Shown: positions 42,931 through 53,083 of the stretch, piece after piece | Position numbering within the stretch: position 1 is the first letter of the stretch | Layout: the number at the start of each line of letters is the position of its first letter | Assembly (NCBI GenBank): GCA_017540265.1 | Contig: JAFYBJ010000050.1 | Coordinates: 1-59,945 of the forward strand | Source of the DNA: Lachnospiraceae bacterium | GTDB lineage: Bacteria > Bacillota > Clostridia > Lachnospirales > Lachnospiraceae | DNA: 59,945 nucleotides | Direction of reading: 5' to 3' | The notes under the pieces: model-generated | Database searches by the model: none | What the model saw: the letters and a program-made list of their open reading frames with translations, nothing else | What the model was told of the DNA's origin: nothing | Program-made: the position numbers and the translations under genes

Positions 42931-42949
42931 CTGCTTTAATATCTTCCTT

Positions 42950-45211
42950 TCAGACTGTCACTTCACCCACAGCCTTCGCACTGTATACCATACTGCCGTC
43001 CCTGCACATAAGTCCTATGCTGTAATGTCCCGGTAAAAGATCAGCCTTCCTTATCCTGCAGACAAAGCCCGCAAGCGCAACATTACACTCATTTTCCATG
43101 ACCAGTTCCACATCATAACGATATACATCAAACACCGAAAAATATCTTACCCCGCCTTTGTCATCCGTAAGACTTATAAGTCTCTCACTTTCCGTAAATA
43201 CACTGTTGTCCCTTCCTTTTACGAAAGACCAGCCTTCTATCTTTATCGTATCTTCCCTTGCATCCCTGCGTTTTAACTGAAGCCCTGCTCTTTCAAGCGT
43301 TACACAAAGAAGACTTTCATCCGTCTGTCCTTTAAAAGCTTCTCTTTCTTCGGAAAATGCCCGGGGATCATAAGCAGGAAAGACCACATCAGGTTTATAC
43401 TCCGGTGAATCCTGGCTTATATGAATGTTCAGCGCAGGATCGTTTCCGTCGGCAAAAAAAGGATGTTTTTTATAAAGCTTATCCTGTTCCTCTATAAGGT
43501 GCAGCGAATATTCCCCGTCATTCTCCTTTTTCCCCCGGCTTATCGATTCCTTATGAATAAGCACGGCATCGTTCCTTATCACATTGTGAAGGCCTTTTTC
43601 AAAAAGCGAAAAGCAAAGCGCCACATCGTTATATTCCACGGGAAGTTCCTCATCAAATCCTCCCACGGCATAAAAATCTCTTTTCTTTACCATAAGACAG
43701 GCGCCGGTCACTGCAGACATTTCCATGGGAATAGCGCCCGCGCCATAGTAATATATCCTGTCATCAGGGAAGTTTATCAGTTTATGTGAAGGTCCAACCT
43801 TCAGATTGCTTATGCCGGCATGCTGAAAACGAAATTCACCGGGGTATCTGAGTGATGCGCCCACAGCACCTGTTCCATCAGTCATTGCCTGTCCGGCCAT
43901 CACGTCCAGCCAGCTTCCGTCTATGCATTCCATATCATCATTTAAGAAAAGCAGCAGCTCCCCGCCGGATGAAGCAGCACCCCTGTTACACATCGCGGAA
44001 AAATTAAACGCCTCTTTTTTATACAGATAATCCATGCGTTTTTTATGCTTCTCCGAATAAGATGCAAGAAGGCTTTCAGCCTTTGCCTTGTTTTCCGGAT
44101 TGCTGCCGTTATCGACAATGATAAACTCAACATTCCCGTATCCGTTATCTTCAAAAAAAGATCCAAGCAGTTTAGAAAGAAGTTCCGGATTGTCTTTTGA
44201 CGGAATGATCACAGAGATGAGAGGTTTTGGTGAAAGGATAGGATACACCGTAAATATCCTGTCATCCAGCCCTCTTCTTATCTGCATTTTAAGCCCTGTG
44301 GAAGCTTCATAAAATGCAGACTTTATACGTGCAAAGCGTTCCTCATAGCCCCAAAAGCCGGTTCTTTCAGCATAGTCTGCAGATACGGTGGTCTCAAGTT
44401 TTGAAGAAAAAGTTGCCTTCTTTCCTTTCCTGTGACAGAGAACAGCATCTTCATGCACTGCAGAAGTATAAAGAGAAGCAGCCAGTATGATGAGATATAC
44501 CGTCTCCCTGCCGTCATCGCCATAGGAGCCTTTATCAAATCCTTTATCCCTGAGCCACGAAAATGCTTCGTTACAGTTTTCTTTTTTTATTGCAAAAAGA
44601 CTTCCGGGAATAAACGCCCCCTGCAGTGAAAAAACAGACCACTCCGGTTTAAACCAGGGATTTATCCTCTTTCCGTCCTCATCTGTTTCATCCTCATCGC
44701 AAAACCATATTCCTTTATCATTCTTTGATAAAAAGAAATCATTTATATATTCCTTAGCATCCGGGTCGAGTGAATCCCTATCCTCTGCGGCGATCACATC
44801 TTTACCTGCATTTTCCCCGGAAAGGAAGAGATCTGCAAGTTCCCTGTAACTTAAAAAAACATGGTCCGTATCTTTTTGTGAGCTCTTTTGACGTCCTTTC
44901 TCATTCTGCTTTATCATTGCAAGATACGGATCAGACTGTTGTCCAAGTTCCTTAACATAGCCGTAAGGAAGCTCTTTTACAGGCTTTCCGGTTTTTCTTT
45001 CATTGGCACTTCCGTTTCCTCTAAGCTTTTTATAAAGCTTATACGGTGCACTTGTCGTGATACGTCCAAGCTTTGCAAGGAGCTCATCTCTCTCCTGCTC
45101 TGCATCGAGAAGCGCCCCCGTAAGGTTCATGTTTTTTATTCTTTCTTTTTCGTAAGCAGCCTTGAAAAAACTTTCATAGCTGTCCTGAACGGAAGCAGTT
45201 GTATCATTCAT
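42950..45211 (-). CDS. large family 2 glycosyltransferase with accessory domains
   Basis: A 753-residue protein. An N-terminal coiled coil (about 10-45) is followed by a degenerate GT-like domain (to about 320) that keeps FFLSKNDKGIWFCDEDE but lacks clear donor motifs. A complete GT2 domain (about 330-600) has ISVIIPSKDNPELL, LFLNDDMECI, SAVTGACLMV and DEELPVEYNDVALCFSL. A beta-rich C-terminal domain follows that may bind glycan. It overlaps the upstream methyltransferase-kinase by four bases. The layout suggests an ancestral two-GT enzyme with one inactive half. Confidence 0.87.
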   Translation of the reverse strand: MNDTTASVQDSYESFFKAAYEKERIKNMNLTGALLDAEQERDELLAKLGRITTSAPYKLYKKLRGNGSANERKTGKPVKELPYGYVKELGQQSDPYLAMIKQNEKGRQKSSQKDTDHVFLSYRELADLFLSGENAGKDVIAAEDRDSLDPDAKEYINDFFLSKNDKGIWFCDEDETDEDGKRINPWFKPEWSVFSLQGAFIPGSLFAIKKENCNEAFSWLRDKGFDKGSYGDDGRETVYLIILAASLYTSAVHEDAVLCHRKGKKATFSSKLETTVSADYAERTGFWGYEERFARIKSAFYEASTGLKMQIRRGLDDRIFTVYPILSPKPLISVIIPSKDNPELLSKLLGSFFEDNGYGNVEFIIVDNGSNPENKAKAESLLASYSEKHKKRMDYLYKKEAFNFSAMCNRGAASSGGELLLFLNDDMECIDGSWLDVMAGQAMTDGTGAVGASLRYPGEFRFQHAGISNLKVGPSHKLINFPDDRIYYYGAGAIPMEMSAVTGACLMVKKRDFYAVGGFDEELPVEYNDVALCFSLFEKGLHNVIRNDAVLIHKESISRGKKENDGEYSLHLIEEQDKLYKKHPFFADGNDPALNIHISQDSPEYKPDVVFPAYDPRAFSEEREAFKGQTDESLLCVTLERAGLQLKRRDAREDTIKIEGWSFVKGRDNSVFTESERLISLTDDKGGVRYFSVFDVYRYDVELVMENECNVALAGFVCRIRKADLLPGHYSIGLMCRDGSMVYSAKAVGEVTV

Positions 45212-47262
45212 CTTCCGAATATACCTCTCTTTACCGGTCTGCAGAGACTTTCTATCATCTTTTTGTTTACTGCTGTTCTTTCAAAACAGATCACAAAATG
45301 CGAGTGACCTTCCGTATTAAAAGTGATATTTGGATCCTCATTATCAAAAAGGAATGTATCACCGTTTACCCCTGCTGCATTTGAGCTTTTACCGTACTTT
45401 GCCGCAAGCTTAAGGCTGTCCTCTGTTTTCTTATCATCCATGCAAAGGCAGGTCAGACGAAGTATGCAGGGTTCCATTCCGGGATCAAAACGGAAACTCT
45501 TTACAGAGGCATCAAAATCTGTCTCAATGCGAATGGTATCTCCGTCACTTTCCGCTTTCAGAAAATATGAATCACTTTCCGAAAAACCATTCCCTCTGTC
45601 TTCGTATATCTGTATCCTTCCCTTATCTGCAGTTTCACTTACCAAAACATCGTCAAACAGGATTTTTTTTCTTCCCAGACGCTCACATATTTCCTCAAAG
45701 GAGAGCCTGCCTCCCGTCACTTCCTTCTGAAATATCATTTCATCTGCAGCAGCCGATGCCCTTGCCCTGGAAGCTATATTAAGTTCCCTGCATGCATCTG
45801 AAATAAACCCCGAACGCAGTGCCCTGTCTTCTTCTTCATAACAGTAAAGAGCCCTTAAGAAAAGATCGGCTCCCGCAGGCTTTTTCTCAAATATCCATTC
45901 ATGATCCGTAAGTATCCATTCATCTCCGGACACAAAAATATTTGAAAATGCCGGATCCCTGTCACATATCTCCTCTGCTTTGAAGGCTTTTTCAAACCGT
46001 GATGCAGCTTCCTTAAGAAGACCTGTAAAGCCATGGGCATCGCCCTCTTTTATCTTTTCATCAAGCATCTCTTCAAGCGTTTTTTCTTCAAGGAACGGGA
46101 AGCTTACCGCCGCTCTCTTCCCCCCTGCATCTTTTCCTTCAAGCAGTTTAAATTCCGGAGATACAGCAGCCTTTAATCTATCCTGAAGCAATAGCATTTT
46201 TTCAACATGCTCATCAGCCTTTTTTGAAAGCGAGCGTTTTATCACAGAAAGTACGCCGCCTGTTTTTACTATCTCTGTTGCTATGGTATATTTATTTATC
46301 CTGTCATTTGAATAACGCACATAGACAGTTTTATCAGGAAGCTTAACGTCTCCTGCAAGAACAATAAACGAATTTGCAAATAAATCATAAAGCCCGTCTT
46401 TTGAAAGGGCATACGATGCAGCCGCTTCATTAAAAATAAGCGCCCTGTTCCTGTCGGGATTTGCAGCCGCTTCCCTGATCTCTCCGGCCTTGGGCATTCT
46501 CTCATCGGAAAAGATCATCTTCGGAAATTTATAATCGGGATAAGGATAATAAAAAGACCTGTTTAAAAAACCGGCAGAAGCAAATAATCCGTCAAGCACC
46601 GGCTTTGAAAAAGTCTTCGCAGGTCCTTTCCTGTCATAACCTTCTATTCCCTGAAAGAATAAAGCCGAATGATCCTCTGCTGCCCCCGCAAAATATTTAA
46701 GACCCAGCCGGTTTTCTATCGCGCAGACGATGAAGCCGTCCTTCTTTAAATGGTTTTTAAGTATCTTTAAGAAATTGACATATGGATCCTCACCGCTTAT
46801 ATACAGCTCTCCGTATTCAAGAACACCTATAAGAAAGATGCAGTCATAATCCGTATCGAGATCTTTTTCCACATCCTCAAAATTCCCGAGCCTGATCTCT
46901 ATGTTATCCAGATCCCTGTGACGGTAGGCATTTATAAGGCTTCTCTTTTCCGAAAGCTCTACACAGGTAAGGCTTCCTGCCTTTGCCGCAATGGCGCCTG
47001 TCACAGCCCCACAGCCGCTCCCCACTTCAAGTATCTTCGCGCCTTCTTTGATATCTGTCCATTCGACGACATTTTCACGTAAAGGCGAAAGATGGTAAAG
47101 AAACTCGAAGCTCATATCTTTATATACAGCGTCTAAATTATCTCCCGGCTCAGATTCTTTTACAGCCTCAAGAAGCCTGTCCTCGGAAGGTCCGTCGCAA
47201 TACAGATCCCGTCCCTTATAATGATCATATGATATTTTTACTTTTCCTATAGTCTTATCCAT
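45208..47262 (-). CDS. methyltransferase fused to a kinase-like domain (WbdD-like)
   Basis: A 684-residue protein. Residues 50-215 form a class I SAM methyltransferase with LEVGSGCG (78-85) and an acidic VELSE strand end. Residues about 290-460 look like a degenerate protein/aminoglycoside-kinase fold, with a catalytic-loop-like DxxxxN (D436 to N441) and a metal-type aspartate at D453 (ILTDHEW). The C-terminal 130 residues are beta-rich. In E. coli O8/O9a, WbdD has this methyltransferase-kinase order and caps polymannose to stop growth before Wzt recognises it. Here the gene lies directly upstream of GT genes and directly after the Wzt-like gene. Kinase assignment is inference. Confidence 0.75.
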   Translation of the reverse strand: MDKTIGKVKISYDHYKGRDLYCDGPSEDRLLEAVKESEPGDNLDAVYKDMSFEFLYHLSPLRENVVEWTDIKEGAKILEVGSGCGAVTGAIAAKAGSLTCVELSEKRSLINAYRHRDLDNIEIRLGNFEDVEKDLDTDYDCIFLIGVLEYGELYISGEDPYVNFLKILKNHLKKDGFIVCAIENRLGLKYFAGAAEDHSALFFQGIEGYDRKGPAKTFSKPVLDGLFASAGFLNRSFYYPYPDYKFPKMIFSDERMPKAGEIREAAANPDRNRALIFNEAAASYALSKDGLYDLFANSFIVLAGDVKLPDKTVYVRYSNDRINKYTIATEIVKTGGVLSVIKRSLSKKADEHVEKMLLLQDRLKAAVSPEFKLLEGKDAGGKRAAVSFPFLEEKTLEEMLDEKIKEGDAHGFTGLLKEAASRFEKAFKAEEICDRDPAFSNIFVSGDEWILTDHEWIFEKKPAGADLFLRALYCYEEEDRALRSGFISDACRELNIASRARASAAADEMIFQKEVTGGRLSFEEICERLGRKKILFDDVLVSETADKGRIQIYEDRGNGFSESDSYFLKAESDGDTIRIETDFDASVKSFRFDPGMEPCILRLTCLCMDDKKTEDSLKLAAKYGKSSNAAGVNGDTFLFDNEDPNITFNTEGHSHFVICFERTAVNKKMIESLCRPVKRGIFGR

Positions 47263-48501
47263 TCAGATCTTCTCAACCTTTATCTCGGATTCCGGATCAA
47301 AATATCCCACCGTATCCTTATCGGATACCACATTTAAAGAAACGGCATCATAGAGCCTGTGATATACCGTAAAATCTTCACCCTCAAAACCTGTAAGTCC
47401 GAAGCTTAAAAGATACTCACCACCCTGAAGGCTCATGCGCTGTTTAAAACTGATAACATAGGCATCACCTGCATGTGCCTTGTCCAAAAAAGCTTTTTCG
47501 TACATGGTATTGGTGCCGGTGATCTCCACGCCCTTCGCATTCTTTACGGAAAACGCAAAGACCGGTGCGGGACAATCCTCCTTAAACCTCACCTTCATGA
47601 ATACCGCATATGTACTTCCTTTTATCAGCACATTTGTCCTTGTGCCCTTTTCATCCTCGGTCCATACTTCTTCGATTCTCGCCTTTCCGGAACCATACTC
47701 TAAAAGTCCCTCTTCGACGGCTCCGGCGGTCTGTCCCTCATCAGCTTTCTTTTCATCTCCGTACTGCCCCACAAGTATCTGCTTGTAGGCATCTATCATT
47801 TCCTTCGCGGATCCCTCTGCTCTCTTTACTCCCTTATCAAGAAGTATCACCCTGTCACAGTATCTGCTTATGCTGGACATATCGTGGGACACAAAGAGTA
47901 TTGTCTTTCCCTGTTCCTTGAATTCTTCAAATTTTCTGAAACACTTTGCCTGGAAGAACACATCTCCGACAGAAAGAGCTTCATCCACTATAAGGATCTC
48001 CGGCTCTATATTTATCGAAAGGGCAAATGCGAGACGCACAAACATTCCGGAAGAATATGTTTTTACGGGCTGGTGCACGTATTCACCTATATCAGCAAAT
48101 TCAAGTATCGAATCCAGTTTTTTATCTATCTCATCCCTGGTAAAGCCCATCATCATACCGTTCAGATAGATATTCTCTATTCCGTCATATTCGGGATTGA
48201 AACCTGCGCCCAGCTCAAGCAATGCCGATACCCTGCCGTTTACCTCTATATTTCCCTTTGTAGGCGTGAGCACTCCGGTGATCATCTTGAGCATGGTGGA
48301 TTTACCTGAACCGTTTGTTCCGATGATACCGACACATTCTCCCTTTGATACAGTAAAAGAAACGTCATCGACTGCATTATGAGGAGTGAAGCGTTTGCCT
48401 CCGGGAAGCAGGGCATCAAGAAGGATATCCTTTCTTCTCCTGTAGAGCCTGTAGGTCTTGCTTACATTTTCTATTTTTATTATCGCTTCCTTTGTTCCCA
48501 T
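47263..48501 (-). CDS. ABC transporter ATPase for polysaccharide export (Wzt/TagH type)
   Basis: A 412-residue ATPase. Walker A GTNGSGKST is near residues 61-69, the signature motif is YSSGMFVRLAFAL, and Walker B is EILIVDEALSVGD. Residues about 260-412 form a beta-sandwich domain like the C-terminal glycan-binding domain of Wzt, which recognises the capped end of the polymer. TagH-type transporters for teichoic acid lack this exact domain, so the Wzt type is favoured. It sits one base from the permease gene and directly before the methyltransferase-kinase. Confidence 0.92.
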   Translation of the reverse strand: MGTKEAIIKIENVSKTYRLYRRRKDILLDALLPGGKRFTPHNAVDDVSFTVSKGECVGIIGTNGSGKSTMLKMITGVLTPTKGNIEVNGRVSALLELGAGFNPEYDGIENIYLNGMMMGFTRDEIDKKLDSILEFADIGEYVHQPVKTYSSGMFVRLAFALSINIEPEILIVDEALSVGDVFFQAKCFRKFEEFKEQGKTILFVSHDMSSISRYCDRVILLDKGVKRAEGSAKEMIDAYKQILVGQYGDEKKADEGQTAGAVEEGLLEYGSGKARIEEVWTEDEKGTRTNVLIKGSTYAVFMKVRFKEDCPAPVFAFSVKNAKGVEITGTNTMYEKAFLDKAHAGDAYVISFKQRMSLQGGEYLLSFGLTGFEGEDFTVYHRLYDAVSLNVVSDKDTVGYFDPESEIKVEKI

Positions 48502-48502
48502 A

Positions 48503-49288
48503 TCACATCACATCCGCAAAGCGGGGCTTAAGCCTTCCGAAAACAAAACGTCCCGCAATATAAAGCAATATCGTAAAACACCAGAAATAAAGCGTACCTT
48601 TTACATCCTCATAAAAGACCGTGCTTCCTGAAACAGACTCTCTGAATCCCTTTACAATGTAATACAGAGGATTGCATTTTAATATAAAAGAAAGAATTCC
48701 TTTATCCCCCAGAATATTTATATTCCAGAGAATGGGAGTAGCCCACATACCAAGCTGCAAAAGCACATTTATTATCTGCGAAAGATCCCTGAAAAAAACA
48801 GTTATGGCACTGCACAGATAAGCAAATCCGAGAGAGAGCATAAACGTGCAGAAGCTGTAATAAAACAGCTGAAGTATAAAAATCCCCGGAAAGATCCCGT
48901 AAAGAACCGAAACAACAAGCATCAGGATGATGAAGAAAATATGCGTAAAACAGGCTGCCAGGCATTTTACAAGCGGCAGCATCTCTATCCTGAAAACCAC
49001 CTGTTTTACAAGAAACGTATACTCTGTAAGCGCCACAGCCCCCTGTGTCATGCATTCACTGAAAAAGAACCAGGGCACCAGACCGCTCGTAAGATAAAGC
49101 ACATAGGGAAGATCAATGCCTTTTGAAACAAGCTGGGCCTTCTGTCCGAAAAATCTTTCGAAAACAAACCAATACATAAAAACAGTTACGACCGGTCCCA
49201 CCAGAGCCCATATGAGTCCCAGATAGGAACCGGCGTAACGTTTCTTAAGATCATTTACAGCCAGCTTGAATACAAGATCCCTGTTCAT
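48503..49288 (-). CDS. ABC transporter permease for polysaccharide export (Wzm/TagG type)
   Basis: A 261-residue protein with six membrane helices, of the ABC-2 export family. The N-terminal amphipathic segment (DLVFKLAVNDLKKRYAGSYLGLIWALVGP) and the RDLSQIINVLLQLGMWATPILW segment are typical of Wzm/TagG. Together with the adjacent ATPase it should flip undecaprenol-linked glycan across the membrane. It overlaps rfbC by four bases. Confidence 0.93.
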   Translation of the reverse strand: MNRDLVFKLAVNDLKKRYAGSYLGLIWALVGPVVTVFMYWFVFERFFGQKAQLVSKGIDLPYVLYLTSGLVPWFFFSECMTQGAVALTEYTFLVKQVVFRIEMLPLVKCLAACFTHIFFIILMLVVSVLYGIFPGIFILQLFYYSFCTFMLSLGFAYLCSAITVFFRDLSQIINVLLQLGMWATPILWNINILGDKGILSFILKCNPLYYIVKGFRESVSGSTVFYEDVKGTLYFWCFTILLYIAGRFVFGRLKPRFADVM

Positions 49289-49854
49289 GCCTTAGTCTTT
49301 TTCCCTTCGGTATACTCTTTAAAAGAGCCCCATTTGGTATCCTTATCTGAGAGGTTGAGCTTCATGCCTTCCTCAACAGGCCAGTCTATGCCTATGTCAG
49401 GATCATCCCAGGCAAGGCCGCCCTCATCATCGGGATGATAGAAATCCGTGCACTTATAACAAAACTGTGCATGCTCCGAAAGCACCAAAAAACCATGGGC
49501 AAAATTCTTCGGTATAAAGAACTGTTTTTTATTTTCGGCGGAAAGCTTTACTCCAAACCATTTTCCATAGGTTTCCGAGCCTTCCCTTAAATCCACTGCC
49601 ACATCAAATACTTCCCCTTCTATCACCCGCACCAGCTTGTCCTGGGGAAATTCTTTCTGAAAATGCAGGCCCCTTAAAACGCCATAGGAAGAGGCAGACT
49701 GATTATCCTGTACAAATACATGATCGATACCCGCTTCTTTAAAATCATTGTGATTATAGGTTTCCATGAAATATCCTCTGCTGTCACCATGTACCGCAGG
49801 AGTTATCACTTTAAGCCCCTCTATCTCACAGGTTTCGACACTTATCTGTCCCAT
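49285..49854 (-). CDS. rfbC: dTDP-4-dehydrorhamnose 3,5-epimerase
   Basis: A 189-residue RmlC enzyme, third step in dTDP-L-rhamnose synthesis. Motifs include GDSRGYFMETYN, QDNQSASSYGVLRGLHFQ with the catalytic histidine, and FFIPKNFAHGFLVLSEHAQFCYKCTDFY. Length is normal for the family. AAGGAGG about ten bases upstream supports the start. It lies 15 bases after a GH25 gene that separates it from rfbA. Confidence 0.95.
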   Translation of the reverse strand: MGQISVETCEIEGLKVITPAVHGDSRGYFMETYNHNDFKEAGIDHVFVQDNQSASSYGVLRGLHFQKEFPQDKLVRVIEGEVFDVAVDLREGSETYGKWFGVKLSAENKKQFFIPKNFAHGFLVLSEHAQFCYKCTDFYHPDDEGGLAWDDPDIGIDWPVEEGMKLNLSDKDTKWGSFKEYTEGKKTKA

Positions 49855-49869
49855 AATAATAAATCCTCC

Positions 49870-51108
49870 TTAGTCGTTATTCCATATCATATCCAGATCG
49901 ACTCTGGTTCCGATGCCGTTTATAGTTCCTTTTGAAGTATATTGCCAGAGCCCGAAATCTCCGGTATAAAGCGGCGTCTTCCTGTATTCGGCAAGCCATC
50001 TTGTCACATTATCAAACTCATCGTCAATTAGTTTCTTATCAAACCATGAACGGCTGGCATATATTCCCGGAGCATATCCTGCACTCCTCACCGTTTCACA
50101 GAACGCCTTACATACTGCAGTCCTTGTTTCTTTATCCAGAGCATCCGCCCTTCCCCCTGAGCCTTCAGTATCTATGAATACCGGAAGATCAAGCTTCATC
50201 CCGTCAAGCAGACTTACTGTCATGGAAGCTTCTTCCACGGCCTCCACCTCGGTGATCGCCTGTGTGAAGAAATAAACCCCCGTCTGTATGCCGGCAGCCC
50301 TGGCGCCGTCTATATTCTTTTTAAAATACGGATCCTCTACAAGTGATCCCGATGAAGATCCCCTGTAGCCGCAGCGTATTATGGCAAATTCAACACCGTC
50401 TGCTGCCGCAGCTTCCCAGTCTATATCCTTCTGCCATTTTGAGACGTCTATTCCGAAAGCAGCATCCGTGCCTTCCCATTTACCCGTCACTTCCGTCTCA
50501 TCCGTATCCTCATTTGCTTCGTTTAAAGCGGTATCATCAGCCAGAGGATCGATCTCATCTTCTGATTTTATATAAAGCGATATATCATCGATAACTTTAT
50601 ATTGCAGCTCCGCCCTTACGCTTACCCTTAACGGATCTGCGGGAACCACATATCCCGGCACAGATTTCAGATCGATAAGATATTCACCTTCCGAAAGATC
50701 CGGGATATATATGATGCCATCCTGATCCAGATCTTTATATTCTCCAAGACCCTCGATCTCCGCAAAATAAGGATAACCGGCAGCCGGCCTTCCGTTTTCA
50801 TCAAGTATCGAAAGTCTTATATCCTTTACGATGCTGCTTCCCTGAAGGTAAAGCCTGGGAAGAGTCTCTGTGTTTCGTTCCTTTGCAGCGGCAGGTTCCG
50901 GATCAAAAAAATCCTCATCCTTAAGGAAATCCTTAAGCGCGTCTCCCGATACCGTGATCGCAGGCGCCGCTGCCACACTGTCACCATAAACCTTCTCTGT
51001 CTCTTTTTCAGGCACCAGACTCCCGTTTATATACAGGACAATAAGCAGTACTACGGTAACTGCCGTAAATGCCAAAGCTCCGGCGAGGAACTTTACCTTA
51101 GAGTCCAT
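49870..51108 (-). CDS. membrane-anchored GH25 muramidase-like protein
   Basis: A 412-residue protein with one N-terminal membrane helix (7-27) and no cleavage site, so the rest is outside the cell. A Cna-B-like beta domain (about 95-195, with [13 protein letters not shown]) precedes the GH25 domain (about 215-410). GH25 features are [32 protein letters not shown] and the active-site FIDTEG. GH25 enzymes cut the MurNAc-GlcNAc bond of peptidoglycan. It overlaps rfbA by 11 bases. An architectural sibling lies at 53084. Confidence 0.9.
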   Translation of the reverse strand: MDSKVKFLAGALAFTAVTVVLLIVLYINGSLVPEKETEKVYGDSVAAAPAITVSGDALKDFLKDEDFFDPEPAAAKERNTETLPRLYLQGSSIVKDIRLSILDENGRPAAGYPYFAEIEGLGEYKDLDQDGIIYIPDLSEGEYLIDLKSVPGYVVPADPLRVSVRAELQYKVIDDISLYIKSEDEIDPLADDTALNEANEDTDETEVTGKWEGTDAAFGIDVSKWQKDIDWEAAAADGVEFAIIRCGYRGSSSGSLVEDPYFKKNIDGARAAGIQTGVYFFTQAITEVEAVEEASMTVSLLDGMKLDLPVFIDTEGSGGRADALDKETRTAVCKAFCETVRSAGYAPGIYASRSWFDKKLIDDEFDNVTRWLAEYRKTPLYTGDFGLWQYTSKGTINGIGTRVDLDMIWNND

Positions 51109-51967
51109 CCGCTACCTCGGTAAGATATTTTCCGTAAGCAGTCTTCATTAACGGTGCAGCAAGCTTTAAGAGCTGGTCCCTGTCTATGAAACCTCTCCTG
51201 TAAGCTATCTCTTCTATGCAGGAGATATAAAGCCCCTGCCTTTTCTGAAACGCTGCCACAAAATCCGCCGCATCAAGAAGCGCATCATGGTTACCGGTAT
51301 CAAGCCATGCAAAGCCACGCCCCAGCTTTTCAACATGCAGCTTACCCGCCTTAAGATATTCGTTGTTTACGCTTGTTATCTCGATCTCGCCTCTGGCTGA
51401 AGGCTTAACATTTTTTGCAATTTCCACAACATTATTGTCATAGAAATAAAGTCCCGGAACCGCATAGTTGCTCTTCGGGTTTTCAGGCTTTTCTTCTATG
51501 GAGACAGCCATTCCCTCATCGTCAAATTCAACCACGCCATATTCTCTGGGATCTCGCACATAATATCCGAATATGGTTCCGCCTTCTTCTCTTGCGGCAA
51601 CCGATTTAAGGACCTTTGAAAAACTCTGTCCGTAAAAGATATTATCACCTAAAATAAGCGCCACCCTGTCATTTCCGATAAAATCCGCGCCTATGATAAA
51701 AGCATCCGCAAGCCCTCTGGGCTCCTCCTGGACAGCATACTCAAAATGCATTCCAAGCTGTGTTCCATCGGATAAGAGCTCCTTAAAAACCGGAAGATCC
51801 CTGGGTGTCGATATGATAAGCACATCCCTTATGCCCGAGAGCATAAGTATCGACAACGGATAATATATCATCGGTTTGTCATATACGGGCATTATCTGCT
51901 TTGATACTGCCTTTGTAAGCGGATAAAGCCTGGTCCCGGACCCGCCTGCAAGAATTATCCCCTTCAT
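51098..51967 (-). CDS. rfbA: glucose-1-phosphate thymidylyltransferase
   Basis: A 289-residue RmlA, first step of dTDP-rhamnose synthesis. The nucleotide motif is [11 protein letters not shown], followed by [20 protein letters not shown], and the metal/substrate motif [10 protein letters not shown]. The C-terminal part is normal. It overlaps rfbB by four bases and the GH25 gene by 11 bases. Confidence 0.96.
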   Translation of the reverse strand: MKGIILAGGSGTRLYPLTKAVSKQIMPVYDKPMIYYPLSILMLSGIRDVLIISTPRDLPVFKELLSDGTQLGMHFEYAVQEEPRGLADAFIIGADFIGNDRVALILGDNIFYGQSFSKVLKSVAAREEGGTIFGYYVRDPREYGVVEFDDEGMAVSIEEKPENPKSNYAVPGLYFYDNNVVEIAKNVKPSARGEIEITSVNNEYLKAGKLHVEKLGRGFAWLDTGNHDALLDAADFVAAFQKRQGLYISCIEEIAYRRGFIDRDQLLKLAAPLMKTAYGKYLTEVADGL

Positions 51968-53070
51968 GCTTTTTCCTTCTTTCCGTACATATTCTCGTAA
52001 TACTTCATATAATCTCCGTTTACAACATTGGACATCCAGTCCTCATGTTCAAAATACCATTTGATCGTGAGCTTTATTCCTTCTTCAAAACGTGTCTCCG
52101 GCTCCCAGCCTATCTCCTTTTTTATCTTATCCGGAGCTATGGCATAGCGCCTGTCATGTCCCTTTCTGTCTTCAACATAAGTTATAAGTCCCTCATTGAT
52201 ATGCGCCTTTCTCTCATCACCATCCGGAAGCATCTCATTTAAGGTATTAAGTATTATCTTTATTATCTCGATATTCTGCTTTTCATTGTGACCGCCCACA
52301 TTATAAGTTTCAAAAAGCTTTCCCTTTTCCTGAACCATATCTATGGCTTTGGCATGATCTTCAACGTAGAGCCAGTCCCTGACATTTTTTCCGTCTCCGT
52401 ACACGGGAAGCTTCTTACCATGAAGCGCATTGTTGATGATAAGAGGGATAAGCTTTTCCGGGAACTGATAAGGTCCGTAGTTGTTTGAGCAGTTAGTGAT
52501 GTTCGCAGGAAAATGATACGTATCCATATAAGCCTTCACAAGCATGTCCGACCCTGCTTTGCTTGCAGAATAAGGAGAATGGGGGCTGTAAGGTGTGGTC
52601 TCATAAAAATATCCCTCTCCTTCGGGAAGTGAACCATACACTTCATCCGTGGAAACATGGAGAAACTTTTTGTCAGGCTTATAGTTTCCAAGCGGATCGG
52701 GACCTTCAGGCAGTTCCCATGCAGCCTTTGCGCAGGAAAGCATCACTCCGGTACCGTATACGTTGGTCTTTATAAAAGCTTCGGGATCCTTTATGCTCCT
52801 GTCAACGTGGCTTTCCGCCGCAAAATGTACCACCCTGTCTATATCATATTCTTCAAAAATCTTTGAAACAGCCTCTTTGTCCGTGATATCAGCTTTCACG
52901 AATATATAGTTATCATTACCTTCAAGATCCTTAAGATTTTCCGGATTACCTGCATAAGTAAGAACATCCAGGTTTATTATACGGATATCATCCCCGTATT
53001 TCCTGAACATGTAATGAATATAATTCGAGCCTATGAAACCGGCCCCTCCCGTAACAAGATAAGTTCTCAT
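51964..53070 (-). CDS. rfbB: dTDP-glucose 4,6-dehydratase
   Basis: A 368-residue RmlB of the extended SDR family. The NAD motif is [16 protein letters not shown], with [27 protein letters not shown] and the catalytic YSASKAG. The tail [18 protein letters not shown] is typical. AAGGAGG seven or eight bases upstream supports the start. rfbD, needed to finish dTDP-rhamnose, is not in the window. Confidence 0.96.
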   Translation of the reverse strand: MRTYLVTGGAGFIGSNYIHYMFRKYGDDIRIINLDVLTYAGNPENLKDLEGNDNYIFVKADITDKEAVSKIFEEYDIDRVVHFAAESHVDRSIKDPEAFIKTNVYGTGVMLSCAKAAWELPEGPDPLGNYKPDKKFLHVSTDEVYGSLPEGEGYFYETTPYSPHSPYSASKAGSDMLVKAYMDTYHFPANITNCSNNYGPYQFPEKLIPLIINNALHGKKLPVYGDGKNVRDWLYVEDHAKAIDMVQEKGKLFETYNVGGHNEKQNIEIIKIILNTLNEMLPDGDERKAHINEGLITYVEDRKGHDRRYAIAPDKIKKEIGWEPETRFEEGIKLTIKWYFEHEDWMSNVVNGDYMKYYENMYGKKEKA

Positions 53071-53083
53071 AAATGCCTCCTTT

